This document shows positions 55,610 through 63,988 of a stretch of DNA of 64,000 nt, piece after piece. The position numbers and the translations under genes are program-made. This DNA comes from JAEZFI01 sp044508215. Its GTDB lineage: Bacteria > Actinomycetota > Acidimicrobiia > Acidimicrobiales > Microtrichaceae. The notes under the pieces were generated by a model. The model was not told the DNA's origin, ran no database searches, and saw only the letters and a list, made by a program, of their open reading frames with translations. Location of the stretch: positions 4,625 through 68,624 of the forward strand of contig JBIQID010000005.1 in NCBI GenBank assembly GCA_044508215.1, written 5' to 3'. Each line of letters opens with the position of its first letter. Positions within the stretch are counted from its first letter, which is position 1.

Positions 55610-57655
55610 TCAGCGCCGCTCGCCTGCAGCGAGCGCCATCGGCACCAGCCACTCGGCGATCAGCTCGTCCGCTGCTGCGTCGGTGAGGTGCACCCCGTCG
55701 GGGCGTCGCGACAGGTCGATGCTCCCGTCCTGGGGGTCGATCTGCTCGGCGTAGTCGAGCAACCTGACCCCGGGCTGCTCCGAGGCGAGCCGGCGGAACA
55801 TCCCGTTGAGCACGTCGGTGCGCTCGGGGGCGTGGCTGATCCAGGGGAGCGGCTCCTGGAACTCCATGTAGGGGACGTCCGACCACCACACGGGCGCGCC
55901 GGTGGAGCCCATCGCCTCCGCCAGGCGGGCGAAGTCGCGCATCTGCCGTTCACGCCACTCGGGCTCCATGAGGTCGTGCCACTCGTCGGAGCCCTCGAGC
56001 TGCTGCTGGGCCTGCTCCATCATCCCGATCACCACGATCGACACGTCGGGCCGGAACTCGGCGATCTCCCTGGGGATCGTCTCGGGCCAGTGGTTGCACG
56101 ACGTCATGTCGCCGCCCGACTCGCCCCGGTAGTGGCGTGACCTCGCCACGATCGTGACGGTGCAGGCCACCTGCCCCAACGGCAGCACGGCGATCTCGTC
56201 GGGGTGGTCGACCTGGTAGCGGGCGAGCGCGTTGCCGATCACCACCGCGGTGGAGTCACCGGCCACGGCGATCCGCACCGGATCGGCGCCCACCGGCGTG
56301 GGGACGGTCTCGACCGGGCCGAAGGTGGTGGGGTCGCCGCCGGTGTACGACTCGCCGACCGGGATCGGCAGCGTGCCCGCGAACAGCGCGGCGACGCCGA
56401 GCAGCGAGCCTGCCCCGAGCCACGCGGACACGAGGCGGCGACGCGCCGGGAAGACCGCACGCTCCATCACCGGCCGCTCCACCCAGTGCCACGACAGCTC
56501 TGCGAGGGAGAGGCTCAGCGCGATCTGGGCGACGGCGAGGAGCCCTCCGTCGATCGGGCCGACGCCGCCGTCGGTGAGCGCCACGATCGGCCAGTGGAGG
56601 AGGTAGATCGCGTACGAGCGCCGCCCGAGCCAGACGAGTGGCCCCCACGAGCAGAGCCGGGTCGGCACGAGGCCAGGGCGCTGCAGGACCACGATGCAGA
56701 GCACGGTGAGCACGGCGGTGAGCTGCGCGCCGCCCCTCACGAACGACATCGCCCCGCTCTTGAAGACGATCCCCGCCCAGATCAGCCCCGCCAGCGACGC
56801 GAGGCCGATCACGTCGAGCACCCGGTCCGGCACCCGAGCAGCGACCTGGGATCGCCCGCTCGCCGAACGGCTGGCGGTCCACACGCCGAGCACCACGCCG
56901 GCCAGCAGCTCGAAGAGGCGTGTGTCGGTGGCGTAGTAGAAGCGGTCGAACGAGCCGGCGGTGGCGGCGAGCACGAGCGACGCGGCGACGGCGGCCCCAA
57001 GGGAGGCGGCCACGGCGCGGCCGCGCAGCTGCGGTCGAAGCGCCATCACGCCCGCCGCCACGAGCGGGAAGAGGAGGTAGAACTGCTCCTCGATCGCAAG
57101 CGTCCAGTAGTGGGTGAGCGGCGACGCACCTGCGAACAGCTGGGCGTACGACCGCTCCTCGAACAGGAACCGCCAGTTCGCCACGTGCAGGAGCGCTGCC
57201 ACGGTGTCGCCACCGATGCGGCTGCGCTGCACGGCGTCGCCGAGCAGGTGGGTGGCGGCGAGCGTGCCCAGGAGGCACACGAGCGAGGCCGGGACCAGGC
57301 GGCGGATCCGTCGCTCGACGAAGCGCCCGAACCGGAACCTGCCGGTGCGGTCCACCTCGGCGACGGTGCGCGAGGCGATCAGGAAGCCCGAGAGGGTGAA
57401 GAAGACGGTCACGGCCGACAGCCCGCCGGTGAACGGCCCGAGGCGCACGTGGTACAGCACGATGATCGCCAGCGAGAGGCCGCGCAGACCGTCGAGGGCC
57501 ACCACCCGGCCGGCGTCCGAGCCGCTGTCGGCCGGCCTCGAGCCGCCTTCGGGACCTCCCGTGGCCGGCTCGACCGCCTCGTCGCCGGAAGCGGTCTCGA
57601 GCACCTCCCGCTCCGGCTCGCGCTCGTCCCCGGCGGGTCGTACGGACGCCGTCAT
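55610..57655 (-). CDS. O-acyltransferase (OafA/YrhL type) with C-terminal SGNH domain
   Basis: 681 residues. Acyltransferase_3 membrane domain of about ten helices starting with RVVALDGLRGLSLAIIVLYH (the catalytic His region), TLSGFLIA and RRIRRLVPAS. A periplasmic-facing SGNH domain begins at IAVAGDSTAVVIGNALA (Ser of the GDS block) and ends with PDGVHLTDAAADELI (the DxxH block). Such enzymes O-acetylate surface glycans, peptidoglycan or lipids. A disordered N-terminus of 45 residues precedes. Divergent from dop. Confidence 0.9.
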   Translation of the reverse strand: MTASVRPAGDEREPEREVLETASGDEAVEPATGGPEGGSRPADSGSDAGRVVALDGLRGLSLAIIVLYHVRLGPFTGGLSAVTVFFTLSGFLIASRTVAEVDRTGRFRFGRFVERRIRRLVPASLVCLLGTLAATHLLGDAVQRSRIGGDTVAALLHVANWRFLFEERSYAQLFAGASPLTHYWTLAIEEQFYLLFPLVAAGVMALRPQLRGRAVAASLGAAVAASLVLAATAGSFDRFYYATDTRLFELLAGVVLGVWTASRSASGRSQVAARVPDRVLDVIGLASLAGLIWAGIVFKSGAMSFVRGGAQLTAVLTVLCIVVLQRPGLVPTRLCSWGPLVWLGRRSYAIYLLHWPIVALTDGGVGPIDGGLLAVAQIALSLSLAELSWHWVERPVMERAVFPARRRLVSAWLGAGSLLGVAALFAGTLPIPVGESYTGGDPTTFGPVETVPTPVGADPVRIAVAGDSTAVVIGNALARYQVDHPDEIAVLPLGQVACTVTIVARSRHYRGESGGDMTSCNHWPETIPREIAEFRPDVSIVVIGMMEQAQQQLEGSDEWHDLMEPEWRERQMRDFARLAEAMGSTGAPVWWSDVPYMEFQEPLPWISHAPERTDVLNGMFRRLASEQPGVRLLDYAEQIDPQDGSIDLSRRPDGVHLTDAAADELIAEWLVPMALAAGERR

Positions 57656-57664
57656 CGCCGATCG

Positions 57665-57670
57665 ACGCTA
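57665..57670 (-). promoter_or_regulatory. -10 element of the acyltransferase gene
   Basis: Minus-strand TAGCGT with 9 bases to the ATG at 57655. Confidence 0.45.
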
Positions 57671-57765
57671 CCGGCACCGGTCCTGAGCCAGCGCGACCCG
57701 TGATCGGGCGAAGGGAAGGTGCAGGAAGGGGCCGAAGCGGACCGCGTGGTCCGGGGAAGCGTCGA

Positions 57766-57771
57766 TAGGGT
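57766..57771 (+). promoter_or_regulatory. -10 element, leaderless start of dop
   Basis: TAGGGT followed by 7 bases and GTG 57779. Confidence 0.5.
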
Positions 57772-57778
57772 CGGTGCC

Positions 57779-59290
57779 GTGGCCATCCCGAAGATCTGTG
57801 GCATCGAGACGGAGTACGGGATCATCGTCCGCGGCGCCGCGGATTCGAACCCGATCACCGCCTCCTCGACGCTCGTGAACGCCTACGTGGCGGAGATGTC
57901 GAGGTCCCGCTCGAAGGCGGCGCCGCACCGGATCGGGTGGGACTTCGAGGACGAGCAGCCCGGCAACGACGCCCGCGGCGAGTCGCCCTACATGAGCTTC
58001 GCCCCGGAGGTGGAGACGCACCTCGTGAACGCGGTGCTCACCAACGGCAGTCGCTACTACGTGGACCACGCCCACCCGGAGCTGTCCACGCCCGAGTGCG
58101 CTACCGCCCGCCAGGCCCTGCTCTACGACCGGGCGGGGGAGGAGATCCTCCTGCGGTCGATGGCAGGCGCCCGCGAGCTGCTGCCACCCGGCGAGGAGAT
58201 CGTCGTCTACAAGAACAACTCGGACGGCAAGGGGCAGAGCTACGGCTGCCACGAGAACTACATGCTCTCCCGCTCGCTGCCGTTCGGCCGGATCGTCACC
58301 GGTGCGACCGCGCACCTGGTCACCCGCCAGATCTTCACCGGAGCGGGCAAGGTCGGCTCGGAGGCCCCGGGGGTGCGGCTCGACGACGTGCCGTTCCAGA
58401 TCACCCAGCGCGCCGACTTCTTCGAGGAGGAGGTCGGCCTCGAGACCACCCTGAAGCGGCCGATCATCAACACCCGCGACGAGCCGCACGCCGACCCGCA
58501 GAAGTACCGCCGCCTGCACGTGATCACGGGCGACGCCAACATGAGCGAGGTCGCGACCTTCCTGAAGGTGGGGACCACGGCCCTGTGGCTGTCGGTGGTC
58601 GAGGACGAGGCGATGGAGCGCGACATCCGCTTCGCCCACCCCGTCGCCGCCATGCGGCAGGTGAGCTACGACGTCGACCTCGCCAAGCCCATCGAGATGG
58701 TCGACGGCTCGAAGATGTCGGCGCTCGACGTGCAGTGGGAGATCCTGTCGGCCTGCCGCCGCTACGCGGACGAGCGAGGGCTCGAACCCGTGGGCGAGGA
58801 GGTGGGCGCCGAGGTGCTCGCGCTGTGGGAAGAGGTGCTCACCGGGCTCGAGGCCGACCCGATGGGCCTCGCCGACCGCCTCGACTGGGTTGCCAAGCTG
58901 CGCCTCCTCGACGGCTACCGCGAGCGGCACGGCCTGTCGTGGGGCGACGACCGCCTCAGGGCGATGGACCTCCAGTACCACGACCTGCGCGCCGAGCGAT
59001 CGCTTGCTCGCCGGGTGGGCCTGCGGACCCTCGTGGCGCCCGACGAGGTGGCCGCGGCCATGACCGAGCCACCGCCCGACACCCGGGCGTGGTTCCGGGG
59101 CACGTGCCTCGATCGGTACCCGGAGCAGATCGTCGCCGCGAACTGGGATTCGATGGTGTTCGACATCGGCGCGGCGTCGCTGCAGCGCGTCCCGATGATG
59201 GAGCCGTCGAAGGGCACCCGCGAGCAGCTCGGGCCGCTCATCGAGCGCGCGGGCAGCGCGGCGGAGCTCATCGCCCTCCTCGGCTCCTGA
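57779..59290 (+). CDS. dop: Dop, depupylase (deamidase of Pup)
   Basis: 503 residues. Glutamine-synthetase-like fold; removes Pup from proteins and, where needed, deamidates Pup's last Gln. KICGIETEYGIIV opens the fold. The Dop-specific loop (about residues 43-70, including GWDFEDEQPGNDARGE) separates it from PafA. The catalytic Asp is in YYVDHAHPE (Asp96). Further marks: NNSDGKGQSYGCHENYML and RPIINTRDEPHADPQKYRRLHVI. Because Pup here already ends in Glu, only the depupylase activity seems required. Confidence 0.96.
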   Translation: MAIPKICGIETEYGIIVRGAADSNPITASSTLVNAYVAEMSRSRSKAAPHRIGWDFEDEQPGNDARGESPYMSFAPEVETHLVNAVLTNGSRYYVDHAHPELSTPECATARQALLYDRAGEEILLRSMAGARELLPPGEEIVVYKNNSDGKGQSYGCHENYMLSRSLPFGRIVTGATAHLVTRQIFTGAGKVGSEAPGVRLDDVPFQITQRADFFEEEVGLETTLKRPIINTRDEPHADPQKYRRLHVITGDANMSEVATFLKVGTTALWLSVVEDEAMERDIRFAHPVAAMRQVSYDVDLAKPIEMVDGSKMSALDVQWEILSACRRYADERGLEPVGEEVGAEVLALWEEVLTGLEADPMGLADRLDWVAKLRLLDGYRERHGLSWGDDRLRAMDLQYHDLRAERSLARRVGLRTLVAPDEVAAAMTEPPPDTRAWFRGTCLDRYPEQIVAANWDSMVFDIGAASLQRVPMMEPSKGTREQLGPLIERAGSAAELIALLGS

Positions 59291-59441
59291 CCCCCGTCGT
59301 CCACCTGCGGCTCAGGGCGCGAACGCTGCCGCCCGAGGTGGAGCGCGCAGGAGTGATCCTCGTCTCAGACGGCGCGGTCCTGCCTGATCGCGCCGCCCGA
59401 TGGGTACGGGAACGTGGCGCGGCGCTCTGGAGGGCAGGCGC

Positions 59442-59447
59442 TACGGT
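59442..59447 (+). promoter_or_regulatory. -10 element of pup
   Basis: TACGGT, with a leader of about 15-20 bases carrying GGAGG before ATG 59469; likely drives pup-prcB-prcA. Confidence 0.45.
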
Positions 59448-59468
59448 GAGAGCACCTGGAGGTCGAAC

Positions 59469-59663
59469 ATGGCTGAACGTGAACAGATCAGGAAGCCGAC
59501 CCCATCTCGGCGCGACGAGGTCGTCGAAGAGGCCCCCGCGCCCTCGACGCAGGGCGAGAAGATCAAGGCCGAGCTCGACGACCTGCTCGACGAGATCGAC
59601 GACGTGCTCGAGACCAACGCCGAGGACTTCGTGAAGTCGTACATCCAGAAGGGCGGCGAGTAG
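59469..59663 (+). CDS. pup: Prokaryotic ubiquitin-like protein Pup
   Basis: 64 residues. Mostly disordered tag with a helix (GEKIKAELDDLLDEIDDVLE) that threads the ARC coiled coils. It ends KGGE: the C-terminal residue is Glu (codon GAG before TAG), not the Gln of mycobacteria. PafA links this Glu to lysines of target proteins, so no deamidation step is needed. ATG 59469 with GGAGG 6 bases upstream. Confidence 0.97.
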   Translation: MAEREQIRKPTPSRRDEVVEEAPAPSTQGEKIKAELDDLLDEIDDVLETNAEDFVKSYIQKGGE

Positions 59664-59668
59664 CACCC

Positions 59669-60511
59669 GTGTCGATGCCCTTCTTCGCCCCGGGCGACGA
59701 CCCGGGGCCCGACTTCGCGGCGCTGCTCCGTCGCAGTGGGCTCACCCCTCCGGCGGTGACGGTCGACGCGGCCGACCGCCTCGAGATCGCGCACGGGACC
59801 ACGTGCGTGGCGGTCCGCTTCGCTGATGGGGTGGTGATGGCAGGCGACCGTCGGGCGACGTCGGGCAACTGGATCAGCCACCGCACGATCGAGAAGGTGT
59901 TCCCCGCCGACCGCTACTCCGGGGTCGCGATCGCCGGCGCCGCGGGTCCGGCGGTCGAGATGGTGCGCCTGTTCCAGCTGCAGCTCGAGCACTACGAGAA
60001 GGTCGAGGGCACGCACCTCAGCCTCGAGGGCAAGGCCAACCAGCTGAGCCAGATGATCCGCAACAACCTCCCGGCCGCGATGGCCGGCATGGCGGTGGTG
60101 CCGATCTTCGCCGGGTACGACACGAAGCGCAGCGTCGGCCGGCTCTTCCAGTACGACATCACGGGCGGCCGCTACGAGGAGACCGACTTCACGGCGACCG
60201 GTTCCGGTTCGCTGCACGCCTCCACGGTGGTGAAGCTGGGGTTCCGCCTCGACATGGATCGCGAGAGCACCATCGACCTGGTGCTGCGGGCGCTGTGGGA
60301 GGCGGCCGACGAGGACTCTGCGACCGGCGGCCCGGACCTGGTCCGTGGCATCTATCCCGTGGTCGCCACGATCACCGCGGACGGGTTCCACCGCGTGGAG
60401 GACGGCGAGCTGGAGCAGCGGTCCCGCGAGCTGGTCGAGAGCCTCGGTCCCGCCGCGATGCACCACCGCGAGCCGGCCGAGGGCACCTCCGACCCGGAGG
60501 CACAGCGATGA
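59669..60511 (+). CDS. prcB: 20S proteasome beta subunit PrcB
   Basis: 280 residues. Catalytic ring subunit. A propeptide of 43 residues ends at HG, exposing the nucleophile Thr44 (HGTTCVAVRF); VVMAGDRRATSGN follows. The rest of the Ntn-hydrolase fold (SVGRLFQYDITGG, TATGSGS) is normal, and a short acidic C-terminal tail is added. GTG 59669 is 5 bases after pup. The stop overlaps the ATG of a 25-residue micro-ORF rather than prcA directly. Confidence 0.97.
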   Translation: MSMPFFAPGDDPGPDFAALLRRSGLTPPAVTVDAADRLEIAHGTTCVAVRFADGVVMAGDRRATSGNWISHRTIEKVFPADRYSGVAIAGAAGPAVEMVRLFQLQLEHYEKVEGTHLSLEGKANQLSQMIRNNLPAAMAGMAVVPIFAGYDTKRSVGRLFQYDITGGRYEETDFTATGSGSLHASTVVKLGFRLDMDRESTIDLVLRALWEAADEDSATGGPDLVRGIYPVVATITADGFHRVEDGELEQRSRELVESLGPAAMHHREPAEGTSDPEAQR

Positions 60512-60585
60512 GCATGCCCCGCCCTTTCGCCCCCCGACCGCCCGCCCCTGACGGACTCATGGGCTCGCCGGAGGCTCGCCCATGA
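60508..60585 (+). CDS. 25-residue Pro-rich micro-ORF between prcB and prcA
   Basis: ATG 60508 overlaps the prcB stop (ATGA) and has GGAGG 7 bases upstream. Its TGA overlaps the prcA ATG (ATGA), with a second GGAGG before that. The product begins MSMPRPFAP, echoing PrcB (MSMPFFAP) and PrcA (MSMPFYVAP). It could be a translation-coupling leader for prcA or a leftover from a local duplication. It is less likely to act as a protein. Confidence 0.55.
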   Translation: MSMPRPFAPRPPAPDGLMGSPEARP

Positions 60586-61313
60586 GCATGCCGTTCTACG
60601 TCGCTCCCGAGCAGGTGATGAAGGACCGGGCGGACTACGCCCGGAAGGGGATCGCTCGGGGCCGTTCGCTCGTCGCGGCCACCTGGGCCGACGGCGTGCT
60701 CCTCGCCGCGGAGAACCCGTCGCGGATGCTCCGCAAGATCTCCGAGATCTACGACCGCATCGCGTTCGCCGGGGTCGGCAAGTACAACGAGTTCGACCAG
60801 CTGCGCATGGCCGGGGTGCGCCACGCCGACCTGAAGGGCTTCACCTTCAGCCGCGAGGACGTCGACGCCCGGAGCCTCGCCAACCAGTACGCCCAGATCC
60901 TCGGCCAGGTCTTCACCAACGAGATGAAGCCGATGGAGGTCGAGATCCTCGTCGTCGAGGTGGGCCACGAGCCGCAGGGCGATCAGCTCTTCCACATCCA
61001 CTACGACGGGACGCTCGTCGACGAGAACGACTTCACCGTGCTCGGCGGCGACGCCGACACGATCCGTGAGCGGCTGGCGTCGACCTTCCAGGCGGCGTCG
61101 TCCCTCTCGCAGGTGCTGGGGGTGGCGGTCGGTGCCCTGGCAGGTCCCGAGCGGACGTTGACGTCGAACGAGCTCGAGATCGCGGTGCTCGAGCGCAACG
61201 GCCTTCGACGCACGTTCCGGCGGATCGAGAACGGCGAGCTCGACGAGCTGCTCGTCGAAGCCGGGGTCCCCGCCGAGGCGCCCGCCGCTGCGCCGTCCGA
61301 CGACGCCGACTGA
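60582..61313 (+). CDS. prcA: 20S proteasome alpha subunit PrcA
   Basis: 243 residues. Outer ring subunit that gates the chamber and receives ARC's C-terminal Tyr. N-terminal gate segment (MSMPFYVAPEQVMKDRADYARKG), then the alpha-ring fold (RGRSLVAATWADGVLLAAEN, IAFAGVGKYNEFDQL). No catalytic Thr, as expected. C-terminal Ala/Asp-rich tail. Translation is probably coupled through the preceding micro-ORF. Confidence 0.97.
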   Translation: MSMPFYVAPEQVMKDRADYARKGIARGRSLVAATWADGVLLAAENPSRMLRKISEIYDRIAFAGVGKYNEFDQLRMAGVRHADLKGFTFSREDVDARSLANQYAQILGQVFTNEMKPMEVEILVVEVGHEPQGDQLFHIHYDGTLVDENDFTVLGGDADTIRERLASTFQAASSLSQVLGVAVGALAGPERTLTSNELEIAVLERNGLRRTFRRIENGELDELLVEAGVPAEAPAAAPSDDAD

Positions 61314-61459
61314 GCTCACCCGCCCGGAACCGTCGCTGGATGTCCGCCGATCGGGCGAGCACGGCGGCGCACGTCCTGGCACACTTCGCCCTGGCGGGGT
61401 AGGGGAGCGGCGGATCGAGGGCTCTCAGGCATTGCCCCACGCAACAGAGGTGCCCCCGG

Positions 61460-61465
61460 TAGGTT
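61460..61465 (+). promoter_or_regulatory. -10 element, leaderless start of pafA
   Basis: TAGGTT followed by 9 bases and ATG 61475, in the 161-base gap after prcA, which shows nothing else. Confidence 0.5.
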
Positions 61466-61474
61466 GGCCTTGGC

Positions 61475-62833
61475 ATGGATCGTCGCATCTTCGGACTGGA
61501 GAACGAGTACGGCGTCACCTGCACCCTCCGCGGTCAGCGCCGGCTGAGCCCCGACGAGGTCGCCCGGTACCTGTTCCGTCGAGTCGTGTCGTGGGGCCGC
61601 AGCTCCAACGTGTTCCTCGCGAACGGCGCCCGGCTGTACCTCGACGTGGGCTCGCACCCCGAGTACGCCACGCCCGAGTGCGACTCGCTGCACGACCTGG
61701 TCGCGCACGACAAGGCGGGGGAGCGGATCCTCGAACAGCTCCTCGAGTCGGCCGAGCAGCGCCTCAACGAAGAGGGCATCCGCGGCGACATCTACCTCTT
61801 CCGCAACAACACCGACTCGGCCGGCAACTCGTACGGCTGCCACGAGAACTACCTCACGTCACGGCGCGACGAGCTGGCCCACTACACCGAGGTGCTCATC
61901 CCGTTCCTGGTGAGCCGGCAGATCTACGCAGGCGCCGGCAAGGTGCTGCAGACGGCTCGGGGCGCCATGTTCTGCACCTCGCAGCGCGCCGAGCACATCT
62001 GGGAGGGCGTCAGCTCGGCGACGACCCGCAGCCGCCCGATCATCAACACCCGCGACGAGCCCCACGCCGACTCCGACCGCTACCGCCGCCTGCATGTGAT
62101 CGTGGGCGACTCGAACATGGGCGAGTACCCGACGTTCCTCAAGGTGGGGGCCACCGCGATCCTGCTGCGGATGCTGGAGGACCCGTCGGTGGTGCTGCGC
62201 GACATGAGCCTCGAGAACCCGATCCGTGCGATCCGGGAGATCTCCCACGACCTCACCGGCCGTCGCCGGGTGAGGCTGGCGAACGGGCGCGAGGCGTCGG
62301 CGCTCGACATCCAGAACGAGTACCTCGAGCGGGCGCTGCGGTACGCCGACACGCACGACCTGCAGCCGCAGGAGAAGCAGGCGCTCGAGATGTGGCAGCA
62401 CGTGATGATCGGCCTCGAGCGCGACCCGTTCAGCCTCGACCGCGAGATCGACTGGGTGACCAAGCACAACCTCGTCGAGGCCTACCGGGCGAAGCACGAC
62501 CTCCCGCTGTCGCACCCGCGGGTGGCCCTGCTCGACCTGCAGTTCCACGACATCAACCGCCGCCGGAGCGTCTTCTACAAGCTGCAGCGCCGGGGGCTCG
62601 TGGAGCGCATCGTCACCGACGCGGCGATCAGCGAGGCCGCCGAGATCCCGCCCCAGACCACCCGGGCCCGCCTCCGCGGCGAGTTCATCCGCGTCGCCAA
62701 GGAGCGGAAGCGTGACTACACGGTCGACTGGGTGCACCTGAAGCTGAACGACCAGGCGCAGCGCACCGTCCTGTGCAAGGACCCGTTCAAGAGCCACGAC
62801 GACCGCGTCGAGAAGCTCATCGCGTCCCTGTAG
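61475..62833 (+). CDS. pafA: Pup-protein ligase PafA
   Basis: 452 residues. Uses ATP to join the C-terminal Glu of Pup to target lysines. Opens RRIFGLENEYGVTC; the catalytic Asp is in RLYLDVGSHPEYATPE (Asp57). Glutamine-synthetase-like core NNTDSAGNSYGCHENYLTSR and RPIINTRDEPHAD match Dop, but the Dop loop is absent, as it should be. The C-terminal domain (RDYTVDWVHLKLNDQAQRTVL) is present. Leaderless-type promoter of its own. Confidence 0.97.
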   Translation: MDRRIFGLENEYGVTCTLRGQRRLSPDEVARYLFRRVVSWGRSSNVFLANGARLYLDVGSHPEYATPECDSLHDLVAHDKAGERILEQLLESAEQRLNEEGIRGDIYLFRNNTDSAGNSYGCHENYLTSRRDELAHYTEVLIPFLVSRQIYAGAGKVLQTARGAMFCTSQRAEHIWEGVSSATTRSRPIINTRDEPHADSDRYRRLHVIVGDSNMGEYPTFLKVGATAILLRMLEDPSVVLRDMSLENPIRAIREISHDLTGRRRVRLANGREASALDIQNEYLERALRYADTHDLQPQEKQALEMWQHVMIGLERDPFSLDREIDWVTKHNLVEAYRAKHDLPLSHPRVALLDLQFHDINRRRSVFYKLQRRGLVERIVTDAAISEAAEIPPQTTRARLRGEFIRVAKERKRDYTVDWVHLKLNDQAQRTVLCKDPFKSHDDRVEKLIASL

Positions 62834-62896
62834 CGCCGTGACCGTCGCGCCCTGGGGCTCGCGCCCCCGCACCCTTCGACGCCGGACGTCCGGCTA

Positions 62897-63979
62897 GTGG
62901 CGACGTTCCGCACTGCCGAGGTCACCGAGGTCCTGTCGCAGCGGCACGGCCTGCAGCGCGTGGCGGTGCACCTCCCCGGCGAGGACGGTGGCCCCGGGTC
63001 GGAGGCCCGTGCCTACGTGCTCACCGAGCTGGTGGGCGAGGTGCGGCCCGGCGACCGGGTCGTGTGCAACACGACCGCGGTGGAGCTGGGCCTGGGCACG
63101 GGCGGCTGGCACGTCGTCCACTGGAACCTCGAGCGCGACCAGCTGGTGCACCCGGGGCCCGACCACGTCATGAAGCTGCGCTACACGTCGCTGCAGTTCG
63201 ACGCCGGCACGTCCGAGCTGGTCCACCCCGACCTCCCCGAGGACCTCGACGGGACACCGGTGGTGGCCTGCCTCGTGCACAGCGCTGTCGGGGTCGTCGC
63301 GGCGGCGCTGAAGCGGCTCCGCCCGGAGCTTCGCGTCGCCTACGTGATGACCGACGGAGCCGCGCTGCCGCTGGCGCTGTCCGACCTGGTGGCCGAGCTG
63401 CGTGAGCGGTCGCTGCTGGACCTCACGGTCACGGCCGGGCACGCGTTCGGCGGCGACCTGGAGGCCGTCTCGGTCCCGAGCGCCCTCGGGCTCGCCAAGG
63501 GCCCCGGCGGCGCCGATGTGATCGTGGTCGGGATGGGGCCGGGCGTGGTGGGCACCAGCACGTCGCTCGGCAACACGGCGGTCGACTCGGCCTGGGCGCT
63601 CGACGCAGCGGCGACGATGGGCGGAACCCCCGTGCTCGCCGTGCGTGCGTCGAGTGGCGACGCCCGTGAGCGCCACCGCGGCGTCAGCCACCACACCACG
63701 AACGTCGCCCGCTTCACGAGCGCCCGCCCGTGGGTGGCAGCGATCCCGCCCGAGGCGGCCGACCTGCCCGGGGTGCGGGTCGCTCGCGACGTCGACGGCG
63801 AGCCGGTCGGTCCGTGGATGGACGACCTGGGATTGCGCATCACCACGATGGGGCGGGACCACACCCAGGACCCCCTGTTCTTCGAAGCGGCAGCCGCAGC
63901 CGCTCAGGTGGCGGTTGCTGCCGTCGAGGGCACCCTCGACGGCAGCGAAGCGGCACCGCCGACGGCGACGGACCCATAG
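62897..63979 (+). CDS. DUF3866 family protein
   Basis: 360 residues. Conserved actinobacterial family usually found near the proteasome genes. It has an N-terminal beta-rich domain (TGDRVVCNTTAVELGLGTGG-like region), a Rossmann-like part with VACLVHSAVGVVAAALKRL, VTAGHAFGGDLEAVSVPSAL and VIVVGMGPGVVGTSTSLG. No known catalytic motif or membrane helix. A role linked to the Pup system is only suggested by neighbourhood. GTG 62897 follows pafA by 63 bases. Confidence 0.82.
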   Translation: MATFRTAEVTEVLSQRHGLQRVAVHLPGEDGGPGSEARAYVLTELVGEVRPGDRVVCNTTAVELGLGTGGWHVVHWNLERDQLVHPGPDHVMKLRYTSLQFDAGTSELVHPDLPEDLDGTPVVACLVHSAVGVVAAALKRLRPELRVAYVMTDGAALPLALSDLVAELRERSLLDLTVTAGHAFGGDLEAVSVPSALGLAKGPGGADVIVVGMGPGVVGTSTSLGNTAVDSAWALDAAATMGGTPVLAVRASSGDARERHRGVSHHTTNVARFTSARPWVAAIPPEAADLPGVRVARDVDGEPVGPWMDDLGLRITTMGRDHTQDPLFFEAAAAAAQVAVAAVEGTLDGSEAAPPTATDP

Positions 63980-63988
63980 GCTCGGCCC

